A stretch of DNA of 64,000 nucleotides from assembly GCF_007556815.1 (NCBI RefSeq), contig NZ_CP041745.1:3957501-4021500 (forward strand). Direction: 5' to 3'. The notes below the pieces were generated by a model, which saw only the letters and a program-made list of their open reading frames with translations, did not search any database and was not told the origin of the DNA. The stretch comes from Paraburkholderia megapolitana (GTDB taxonomy: Bacteria; Pseudomonadota; Gammaproteobacteria; Burkholderiales; Burkholderiaceae). Of the stretch, positions 57,540-64,000 are shown piece after piece (positions within the stretch are counted from its first letter, which is position 1; each line of letters starts with the position of its first letter). A program made the translations under genes and the position numbers.

Positions 57540-58663
57540 CGCGCCTTCAGACGCCACAACGACGTCACTTCCGCGAGACGCGCGACATGCAGCGGGTCCG
57601 AGGGATCGGAAGACTTCGGATGCCGCGGCCGGATATCTTCACGACCAGCCACTTCAAGACCGGCCGCCTTGATCGCGTCGAGCAACATCGCGCGCGTGCG
57701 CAACCCGAGATGTTCGGCGAAGTCCGACAGGATCAACCAGCCTTCGCCGCCTGGCTGGAGATGCGCGGCAAGTCCGCCGAGAAAGCCGAGCAGCATGCGG
57801 CTATCGGGATCGAAGACCGCGTGCTCGATCGGCGACGACGGCCGCGCCGGCACCCACGGCGGATTGCAGATGATCAGCGGCGCGAGTCCTTCGGGAAACA
57901 GATCGGCTTGCACGACGCGCACCTGCCGGTCATAGCCGAGCCGCGTCATGTTCTCCTGTGCGCACGCTAGCGCACGCGGGTCCTGATCGGTGGCGACGAT
58001 TTTCTTCACACCGCGCTTCGCGAGCAATGCAGCGAGCACGCCGGTGCCGGTGCCGATATCAAATGCCTTTTCCAGTGACGGCAACACCATCCGAGCAACC
58101 AGATCGACATACTCGCCACGCACCGGCGAAAACACGCCGTAGTACGGATGAATCCGCTCGCCGAGCGCAGGAATCTCGACACCCTTCTTGCGCCATTCGT
58201 GCGCGCCGATCAGGCCGAGCAGTTCGCGCAGCGAAACAACCGAGGCCTCGCCGTCCGCCGCGCCCCACGCTTCGATGCAAGCTTGCGCGGCTTCCGGTGC
58301 GCGGCGCAGCGGGATCGTATAGTCGCCGGTTAGTGGAATCAACACCATGCCGAGTGTGCGGGCGCGCTGCGCCTGCGCCTGGCGATGCAGGTTGAACGCG
58401 TCTTTTGCTGTAGCCGCCTGCTTGGGCGGCTTGCGTTCGATGCGGCGTGTAATGGCCTGCAACAACTGTCGTGCGTTCTGGTAATCGCCGTTCCATAGCA
58501 ACGCGGTGCCTTCGCTCGCGAGGCGAAACGCGGTGTCGGCGGTCGTGCGGTCGTCGGTCAGCACGACGCGCTTAGGCGGCAGGACCGCGGCTTCCGAACG
58601 CCAGCGAGCGGTTTCGGGGCCGTCTGCGGCAGGCCAGGTGAGCGTCGGATAAGGGGTGGTCAT
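57536..58663 (-). CDS. Class I SAM-dependent methyltransferase with NPPW motif
   Basis: A 375-residue methyltransferase. The SAM loop AFDIGTGTGVLAALLA and the catalytic-type motif IICNPPWVPARPS suggest N-methylation of a nucleobase or glutamine, as in RsmC/RlmG/PrmC relatives. The N-terminal 170 residues form a separate domain. Target unknown. ATG 58663 gives MTTPYPTLTWPAADG; the longer frame is rejected. Confidence 0.82.
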   Translation of the reverse strand: MTTPYPTLTWPAADGPETARWRSEAAVLPPKRVVLTDDRTTADTAFRLASEGTALLWNGDYQNARQLLQAITRRIERKPPKQAATAKDAFNLHRQAQAQRARTLGMVLIPLTGDYTIPLRRAPEAAQACIEAWGAADGEASVVSLRELLGLIGAHEWRKKGVEIPALGERIHPYYGVFSPVRGEYVDLVARMVLPSLEKAFDIGTGTGVLAALLAKRGVKKIVATDQDPRALACAQENMTRLGYDRQVRVVQADLFPEGLAPLIICNPPWVPARPSSPIEHAVFDPDSRMLLGFLGGLAAHLQPGGEGWLILSDFAEHLGLRTRAMLLDAIKAAGLEVAGREDIRPRHPKSSDPSDPLHVARLAEVTSLWRLKAR

Positions 58664-59110
58664 CGGTGAGAGTGATGAATGGGGCAGGCGATGACTGGAT
58701 GTGGCAGGTCGGTTTGCGGTGCCTTCCACTCTGGTCACCGATGAACTCGCGGGGATGCCGTGGCGCGATGTCGAGCCCGACAGGGCAAGCAGGATCGTTC
58801 GTGTTGCTGGGCAGAGCCTTGCGCGCCGTTAGCAGGCGTCAGGTTCGAATTGTAGTACGGCGCGGGCCAGCCGATGCTTTCCACGCATTCTCTGCGCTGC
58901 GAGCGCAAGCGCAAGCGTGACGGTAAACGAGCAACGCCGGCTCGCGCCGGCGTTTAAGCGGTGTCCGTCGTGGTCCGACGGACACCGCCTGCTTATATCT
59001 TTACTGCTAGTTCGAACGCCAGGCGGAGCTCGCCGGCGTTCGTCCTGAGGCGCCCGGTCATCGCAAGCAGAGAACGATGCGCTTGCAAAGGTTGCGTACC
59101 GGGCTGCGAC
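58664..59110. other. 447-base intergenic region with two strong hairpins
   Basis: No gene is seen. AACGCCGGC/GCCGGCGTT (58933-58941 and 58946-58954) and a 13-bp perfect stem GCGGTGTCCGTCG/CGACGGACACCGC (58958-58970 and 58976-58988) lie downstream of the S53 gene as transcribed. They probably end that transcript although no T-run follows. The left part should hold the methyltransferase promoter. Confidence 0.6.
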
Positions 59111-61075
59111 TTACCACCACCAACTGCCGAACAAACCGGACAGCAGACCGAACAGATCCGGCGTACCGCCCTGCGCGTTGCTGCTACCGCCGCTACCGGT
59201 GTTCCCGCTCTTGCCACCGCCGGCAGCCACGGGTGTCGAACCGTAGGCTGCATTCAGTTGCGAGATGTCGAAGCTGCCCCAGCCCGTGACATAGTCGAAG
59301 CCTTGCGTCGCGCTGTAGCCGTAGGTCACACCGCTCTTCGTGATGCCGTTATTCCCCGACGTGACCGGGTGAAAAAGACCGGGCTTCGTGGTCGCATTGC
59401 TGTAGATGCTCGCAGCGGGAAACGCCAGTGTGTTGTTGTTCGCCGATTGCACACGCGCCCAGATGCCCGAGAAGATCGGTGCCGCGAGACTCGTCCCACC
59501 GACCTGGTTCGGATCGTCAGGACCTGCGCCCGGCAGCGTACCGCTCGTCTGCCCTTGATAGACGAGGATCGCACCGCTGCGGCCATCCGCATCGAAGCCG
59601 ATATCCGGCACCGTGCGCAACTTGCTGCCCGTGACCGACGATTGCCACGTCGGTGCGGCTTCGTACTTGCTGATGCCGCCGCCAGTCGCCCACAGCACGC
59701 CACGCGAATTGACGCCTTCGTTCCACACGTTTTCGTGATCGTACTTGCCGCCCACGGTGTAGAGACCCGTGCCGCCAACCGAAATCACGTACGGCGAAGT
59801 TGCCGGTTCGCTGACGGTGTAGGTGCGCAGATTCGAAGGCGGCTTGCCGCTCTGGCATTCATACACACCATGATCGCCGGCCGACACCGAGAAGACCTGG
59901 CCTTGTGCCATCGCGACCTTGAAGATGGCGTCGTCGGCAGCCTGCGAACCTTCTGACTTCGCACTCGCTTCGCACACGCCGAGCGATACGTTGATCACCT
60001 TCGCGACGTTGTCGGAGACCGCCTGGTTGTAGGCGGCCGTGATGTCGCCGAGCGACATCGACGGCGCGGCGTAGAACACCAGTTTGTTCACGGCGCCACC
60101 TGCAGCACCGACGATCGACTGGCTGTCGAGGTTCCACTCGACCGTGCCATCCGTATCGCTGTAGTCGCTGCCGTCCGGTCCGGTTTGCACGACCTGGGTT
60201 GCGACGTTGCCAAGCCCGTTGTTCGTCGTGAACGTCTGCAGATCGGACAGCGTCTGCGTCAGATCGCCTTCCGAAATGATCCCGACCGTCGTAGCCGACG
60301 CGGTCGGTGTCGAACCGGCGGCGTAGATATTCGAGAACTCGACCGGATTGTGGCCGGTCAGCACAGGTGCGGCGGCAAGGCTACGCTTGACCTGAGTGCT
60401 CGCGCTCGGCTCAGGACGATAGATGCGATAGTTGGTATGCGCCGTCGCTGCGTTCTGCAGTCCCAGCACTGAATCGACGATGTCGCCGAGCGCTGCCGGA
60501 ACCTGCGCGTCGCTCGTGTTCGCGTAGACCTGGTGGCCGTCTTGCGTGAAACGCTTGAGGCTCGTGTTGAACGCCGACTTCACAAGCGCAGCGTTGCCGT
60601 CCGCGGTGACCAGCAACCGGTTCTTCGCGGCGCGGACATTCTTGAAGCCAGCACGCGTCAGATACTCCACCACCGTCTGCACCTGGGCTTCGGTCGGCGC
60701 GTACGTCGCGAGTATCTGATCCGGCGTCAGGTACTGACGATAGTTCGGGCTGCCCGGCTGATTGACCTGATTGATGAAAGCGTCGAGACCCTTCTGGTCG
60801 CGCATCTTCAGCGACACCACGACGTGAATCGGCGTGTTCGCAGCGAGTTCGTTAGCAGAGGTGCCTGCCACGTTGGTCGACGCTTGCGCGCCCGACGCTG
60901 CGGACGGTGCGGCAAACGCGTGGGTGTTGGTCGACACCCAGTCGGTGGAGTTGCTTTGCGCTTGCGCGGGCAACACCATCAAACCGGTTGCAGACAAACC
61001 GATCAACGACAGAACTGAGAGACGACACGTCGCGGAAAGAATCGGTGCGACGAAAGACGGTGCTTGTTTGGGCAT
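59111..61075 (-). CDS. Secreted S53 family (sedolisin) serine-carboxyl peptidase
   Basis: A 654-residue pre-pro-peptidase: signal peptide (about residues 1-40, ending PAQAQ), a pro-domain (about 75-215, beginning TPIHVVVSLKMRDQ), then the catalytic domain with Glu313 and Asp317 in DGTVEWNLDSQS, Asp401 in SVSAGDHGV and Ser529 in GGTSLAAP, the full sedolisin set. These enzymes digest proteins at acid pH outside the cell. A Gly/Ser-rich linker leads to a hydrophobic tail ending SWWW. Two adjacent ATGs exist; 61075 fits the GAGGA ribosome site better than 61078. Confidence 0.92.
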   Translation of the reverse strand: MPKQAPSFVAPILSATCRLSVLSLIGLSATGLMVLPAQAQSNSTDWVSTNTHAFAAPSAASGAQASTNVAGTSANELAANTPIHVVVSLKMRDQKGLDAFINQVNQPGSPNYRQYLTPDQILATYAPTEAQVQTVVEYLTRAGFKNVRAAKNRLLVTADGNAALVKSAFNTSLKRFTQDGHQVYANTSDAQVPAALGDIVDSVLGLQNAATAHTNYRIYRPEPSASTQVKRSLAAAPVLTGHNPVEFSNIYAAGSTPTASATTVGIISEGDLTQTLSDLQTFTTNNGLGNVATQVVQTGPDGSDYSDTDGTVEWNLDSQSIVGAAGGAVNKLVFYAAPSMSLGDITAAYNQAVSDNVAKVINVSLGVCEASAKSEGSQAADDAIFKVAMAQGQVFSVSAGDHGVYECQSGKPPSNLRTYTVSEPATSPYVISVGGTGLYTVGGKYDHENVWNEGVNSRGVLWATGGGISKYEAAPTWQSSVTGSKLRTVPDIGFDADGRSGAILVYQGQTSGTLPGAGPDDPNQVGGTSLAAPIFSGIWARVQSANNNTLAFPAASIYSNATTKPGLFHPVTSGNNGITKSGVTYGYSATQGFDYVTGWGSFDISQLNAAYGSTPVAAGGGKSGNTGSGGSSNAQGGTPDLFGLLSGLFGSWWW

Positions 61076-61212
61076 CATGCTTCCTCGTGAGATCAAACGG
61101 CCACCTGTAGGCCAGCACGGGTGGTGCTGGGATAACAAAACACGATGAGCAGCGCAGGAGATGCATTGCTCATCGATGTTCATTCGGCAATTCGTAATTT
61201 TTTCGTGACCGA

Positions 61213-61240
61213 ATAGTAGGCTAGCCGTTTGCATTTGCAA
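61213..61240 (-). promoter_or_regulatory. Probable promoter of the S53 peptidase gene
   Basis: On the minus strand TTGCAA (61235-61240) and TACTAT (61213-61218) are separated by 16 bases, giving a leader of about 130 bases. The DNA further upstream is markedly AT-rich, as in promoters with UP elements or nucleoid-protein control. Confidence 0.45.
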
Positions 61241-61281
61241 GGTAGCAATTCTTAATTTTTCTCAGAAGCCTCAATCTTTTC

Positions 61282-61321
61282 TTATCGAATTACGGCATAT
61301 ATTTTTATAAGAATTCGATAA
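61282..61321. promoter_or_regulatory. 10-bp perfect inverted repeat upstream of the S53 gene
   Basis: TTATCGAATT (61282-61291) and AATTCGATAA (61312-61321) are perfect inverted copies with a 20-base AT-rich spacer, about 45 to 85 bases upstream of the proposed -35. A dimeric regulator site is the simplest reading. Confidence 0.5.
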
Positions 61322-61476
61322 TATTTATGAATTAAATCGTCACGCCGACGAAGATACAAGGGACAATCGATGCTCACTGGATGGCCGCGCATAAAGGCGT
61401 TGCATGCAATGGTCATTTCACTGCTCGCGCGTATGCGGGAGAGATAGAGGCGAGAGGAAAGATAGCGGCGAAAATA

Positions 61477-61657
61477 TGTGCCAAAAGGCCGCTTAAATGT
61501 GCCAAAAACAAGCCCGTGTCGAATTCGATGTGCTAAAAAATCATTGTGCCAAATTCATTGAAACAGGCAATTTATCTATTGAAATCGCTGTGCCAAAAAT
61601 GGCTATTCTTGATTCAATGTGACAAAGAATAATTGCATTGAATACGATGTGCTAAAG
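61477..61657 (+). repeat. Seven direct copies of a TGTGCYAAA-type repeat
   Basis: The 10-mers begin at 61477, 61498, 61529, 61545, 61589, 61618 and 61648, all in the same orientation: TGTGCCAAAA (four times, one as CCAAAT variant at 61545), TGTGCTAAAA, TGTGACAAAG and TGTGCTAAAG. Several share the longer unit TTGAATTCGATGTGCYAAA. Spacing (21, 31, 16, 44, 29, 30) is irregular. The array lies in an AT-rich gap with no gene (61076-61742). Confidence 0.85.
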
Positions 61658-61742
61658 AGCAATCCGGGCGAATGGGTTGTGCGAGTTTCCCTGGCGACAG
61701 ACACCTGTGCCGATCGCTTCTGCACGCAATTCTGACTGCGCG

Positions 61743-61889
61743 CTATTGCCGTGCAGTAGCGTCAGCGGTACGCGTCGTGCCATCGCACGCGCTCGATGTA
61801 TCGGTCACCACCGCTAGGACCGTGAGCAGCCCAACCAGGGCAAAGGCAATCACGCACACCGTGCGAATCACGATCGTGGTACGACACAT
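61743..61889 (-). CDS. Small membrane protein, function unknown
   Basis: A 48-residue ORF with an AAGGAG ribosome site eight bases before ATG 61889. It begins MCRTTIVIRTVCVIAFALV, continues as one hydrophobic helix (about residues 5-28) and ends in a polar Thr/Ala-rich tail with one further cysteine. It could be a small inner-membrane protein or an uncleaved signal-anchor peptide. It lies 149 bases after the hydrolase gene on the same strand. No family recognised. Confidence 0.5.
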   Translation of the reverse strand: MCRTTIVIRTVCVIAFALVGLLTVLAVVTDTSSACDGTTRTADATARQ

Positions 61890-62038
61890 GAGCAAACTCC
61901 TTCGATCATTTCCGCGCGTGCGAGTCCTGCTGGCGCACGTTCGCATCGCCTGTTCGTGTGAATTTTCAGGGGATGCAAAGATATCAGGTCGTCGGAGATG
62001 CAACTGACAACTATTGTCAAACTCGCGTCGCTACGATT

Positions 62039-62773
62039 TCACAGCATGGCCAGCACCGCTTTGATCACGACATCCGGATCGTCGCGCTGGACGAAGTGCT
62101 GGCTTGCCGGCGTCATGATCTGATGTGCCTGCGTCGATAGCGGCAGCAGTTCGCGCTGCAGGTCTTCCCAGTGTGCTTGCAGCGCATCTCGTGTCGCGGT
62201 GGGAAAGAATGGTGAATTCGCGAAAGAGCCGGCGGTGATCACCGTCACCGGCAGATCGCCGAGCGGCGCGATCTCGCGATACATGTCGAGACTGGTGGGC
62301 AGATCGATGCGCTCCGGCGTCGCGTCGGGTGTGCGCCACTCGCCTGCCCAGAATGTCCGCATGCGTGTCTGTTCGGGTGTGTCCGATTCGCTTGGCGCAG
62401 GGAACGCATTGCCGAATACAGCGAACTGACGCGTATGCATGGATTCGACCAGCACGAGCCCGTGCATTTCGTCGCGATAGCGCTGGGCGAACCCACGTGC
62501 CAGCAGTCCGCCGAACGAATGACCGACGATGAGGTAAGGCGGCGGCATTGCGGTCGCCTGCAAGAGCGCGTGCAGTTCGTCGATCAGTTGACCGACGTGA
62601 CGTACCGTCGACGGACGATCGCTTGCCCCGCGTCCCAGCCGGTCATAACGGAACACCGTGCAGTGCGCCGCAAGTGCGGACTGGATGGGTTGCCATTCGG
62701 CGCTCTCCGCGCCCAGGCCAGTTTCGAGCACGACGGTCGGAGCGCCGCCGTGCCCCGATACGGCATAGGCCAT
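62039..62773 (-). CDS. Alpha/beta hydrolase
   Basis: A 244-residue alpha/beta hydrolase: VVLETGLGAESAEWQ (oxyanion region), YDRLGRGASDRP, the nucleophile elbow GHSFGG (GxSxG) and a C-terminal histidine in SQHFVQRDDPDVV. The frame is open for about ten codons upstream of this ATG (reading ALASGR), so the true start may be slightly earlier at a non-ATG codon. It follows a PAAR gene by 92 bases on the same strand. Esterase or lipase activity is likely; substrate unknown. Confidence 0.8.
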   Translation of the reverse strand: MAYAVSGHGGAPTVVLETGLGAESAEWQPIQSALAAHCTVFRYDRLGRGASDRPSTVRHVGQLIDELHALLQATAMPPPYLIVGHSFGGLLARGFAQRYRDEMHGLVLVESMHTRQFAVFGNAFPAPSESDTPEQTRMRTFWAGEWRTPDATPERIDLPTSLDMYREIAPLGDLPVTVITAGSFANSPFFPTATRDALQAHWEDLQRELLPLSTQAHQIMTPASQHFVQRDDPDVVIKAVLAML

Positions 62774-62865
62774 GCGGCCGGACGCCAGCGCGGCGAATTG
62801 CGGTTGTCATGGGTCATCGGGAATGGGGATAGTGCGAGACACGGCGTGGATACCGACATTACCTG

Positions 62866-63129
62866 TTATGTGCGACCTGATGATGGAACGCTCGATATCA
62901 GCGCTGCGCCACACGAAGTCTTGTGTCCGTCGAAAGCTGCAGGCTTGCCGTCCACGATCACGTCCGGATCACCTTCAATGATGACGCAACTCTGGTGGCC
63001 AGCTATCGGACAGATGCACAGATCCCCGATACGGGCCACCGGGCGCTCCATGACCTGACTGGTGGTGCTCCCCGTGGTCACCACACCGCCATGGCTCGTT
63101 GCATCGCCTACACGGATGATGCCTCGCAT
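62866..63129 (-). CDS. PAAR-domain protein (type VI secretion tip)
   Basis: An 87-residue protein that is a bare PAAR domain: IRVGDATSHGGVV, the zinc-site residues Cys38, Cys40, His45, Cys48, His69 and Cys73, and CVIIEGDPDVIVDGKPAAFDGHKTSCG-type repeats. PAAR proteins sharpen the VgrG spike of the type VI secretion system and carry effectors. No effector extension is fused. It starts 12 bases after the upstream partial gene, forming one transcript. Confidence 0.9.
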   Translation of the reverse strand: MRGIIRVGDATSHGGVVTTGSTTSQVMERPVARIGDLCICPIAGHQSCVIIEGDPDVIVDGKPAAFDGHKTSCGAALISSVPSSGRT

Positions 63130-63141
63130 TAAATTTCGCTC

Positions 63142-64000
63142 CTAGTACGAATAGCCTTGTCCCTTGTAGTCCGTATCGAGACGACGCCCCCACCACGGCA
63201 GGTATGCATTATTCTCACCACGCGCGCGAAACCAGTCGCTGTCCGGATTGATTGGCGTCAATTTCGACGGCGGAACAATCACGACCGCCGTCGGGTGTTC
63301 GGCATCTGTGGTGCCAGCAACCAGTACGTTACCGCCCAGGTGATTTGCTCGACCAATCGCCAGCGCGACGTCGGTAAGCGCCGTACCAGCGCCCATCTCG
63401 CCCAACAGTGCAGGCGTGTTAAACGTCTGTTTCTGGTAGTCGAATTCCGGCAAGGTTTCAGTCAGTGTCTGTGAGAGGGAACCAAGACGTGCTGAGGCCG
63501 CATCGTTACCCTTGCCTGCGTCGTGGATCACGTAGTGAATGTCGGTCGGCGAGACATTTGCGTTGCGCGCTGCCTCCGTGATCGTCGCCTTCCACGCCTG
63601 CACCGTACGAGTTGTTCCGGCCTTCGCTTCAAAATCTTTCACGTTGCCGCTTGCCGCTTTACCGATCCAGGCGAGTGGCACACGTTCGGTCTTCATAGAC
63701 GGCCCCGCCAGAATCAGGAGCACCATATTCTCGTTAATCTGAGCGTCTTTCGGTGGAAAGCTCGGTGCATCCCAGTTCATTACCCACACACTTTCCTGGG
63801 GATGAGTTTGCAGGTAGTCGAGGGCCGCATTCAGCGACGTAAAGCCCGCGTTGGGACCACCGGCCGTAACGTGCACATCGGGTGGCGTATCTTTGCTCCA
63901 CAAGTCCTTGAACGACGAATTTCCGATTTTGAACTTGCCAACTATCCGACTGCGCAGGTACGCGTTTGTCTCGTCCACACTAAGGCGATTCTTGGGGATC
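63142..64000 (-). CDS. PAAR-linked protein, unrecognised, N-terminus beyond the window
   Basis: The last 286 residues of a protein are visible; the frame stays open to the right edge. It contains DVHVTAGGPNAGFTSLNAALDYL, ESVWVMNWDAPSFPP, YVIHDAGKGNDAASARLG and LLGEMGAGTALTDVALAIGRANHLG. The glycine-rich later part faintly resembles thiolase-like folds, a guess only. No signal or helix is seen in this part. Immediate coupling to a PAAR gene suggests a type VI secretion effector, adaptor or accessory protein. Confidence 0.65.
   Translation of the reverse strand, partial: IPKNRLSVDETNAYLRSRIVGKFKIGNSSFKDLWSKDTPPDVHVTAGGPNAGFTSLNAALDYLQTHPQESVWVMNWDAPSFPPKDAQINENMVLLILAGPSMKTERVPLAWIGKAASGNVKDFEAKAGTTRTVQAWKATITEAARNANVSPTDIHYVIHDAGKGNDAASARLGSLSQTLTETLPEFDYQKQTFNTPALLGEMGAGTALTDVALAIGRANHLGGNVLVAGTTDAEHPTAVVIVPPSKLTPINPDSDWFRARGENNAYLPWWGRRLDTDYKGQGYSY

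Noticed and set aside
61477..61657. CRISPR array
   Set aside because: Repeats are only about 10 bases, spacing varies from 16 to 44, and no cas genes are near.

Overview
The window looks like chromosomal DNA of a betaproteobacterium of the Burkholderia/Paraburkholderia group. The evidence is high GC with strong third-position bias, the neighbourhoods rpe-gph-trpEGDC and hemA-prfA-prmC-grxD-ubiX, the split phenylacetate cluster, and protein sequences that read like that group. No species can be named from the sequence alone. No rRNA, tRNA, CRISPR array, transposase or phage gene was seen.

Layout. (1) 1-5531: lower phenylacetate degradation genes paaN (cut by the left edge), a paaJ/pcaF-type thiolase, paaG, paaI and paaK, all on the + strand. 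(2) 5611-14856: mltA, apaG, a small membrane ORF, rpe-gph, then a tryptophan operon (trpE-G-D-C) preceded by a leader peptide with three Trp codons and a terminator hairpin, then a CYTH protein and ung. (3) 15036-19874: a minus-strand block with an azoreductase, an M61 peptidase, DsbC and a Ubi-type hydroxylase. (4) 20173-29104: ychF, the ugpBAEC glycerol-3-phosphate importer, ettA and an AsmA/DUF748-like protein. (5) 29228-32745: a catabolic cassette of unknown substrate (cupin dioxygenase-like protein, MFS carrier, SDR, IclR regulator). (6) 32911-36233: minus-strand HAD hydrolase, cysteine hydrolase, aminopeptidase P and a small membrane protein. (7) 36859-42226: hemA, prfA, prmC, grxD, ubiX and a DODA-type dioxygenase. 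(8) 42360-52659: an APC permease, a cold-shock gene, an Hsp70-like ATPase, two MFS carriers, a nitroreductase, a TetR gene with three operator-like repeats, DUF1415, a methyltransferase and a small hypothetical protein. (9) 52660-58663: a decayed toxin-antitoxin remnant, a sugar-acid-type MFS carrier with a UxaA/GarD-type dehydratase, a flavoprotein and a methyltransferase. (10) 59111-64000: a secreted S53 (sedolisin) peptidase behind an unusual AT-rich control region, then a minus-strand PAAR-associated cassette running off the right edge.

How the genes fit together. The core is housekeeping (haem, translation termination, tryptophan, quinone and redox functions). Interspersed are substrate-uptake and catabolic cassettes typical of a soil or plant-associated generalist: phenylacetate, glycerol-3-phosphate, sugar acids and an unidentified compound handled by the cupin/SDR cassette.

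The least explained parts are: seven direct copies of a TGTGCYAAA-type repeat upstream of the S53 peptidase; a 21-codon tandem repeat that runs through and past the stop codon of the iclR gene; three copies of a 16-bp operator-like element in the TetR/MFS divergent region; the trp leader; and the PAAR-linked hydrolase cassette at the right edge. No complete new defence or mobile system was seen.
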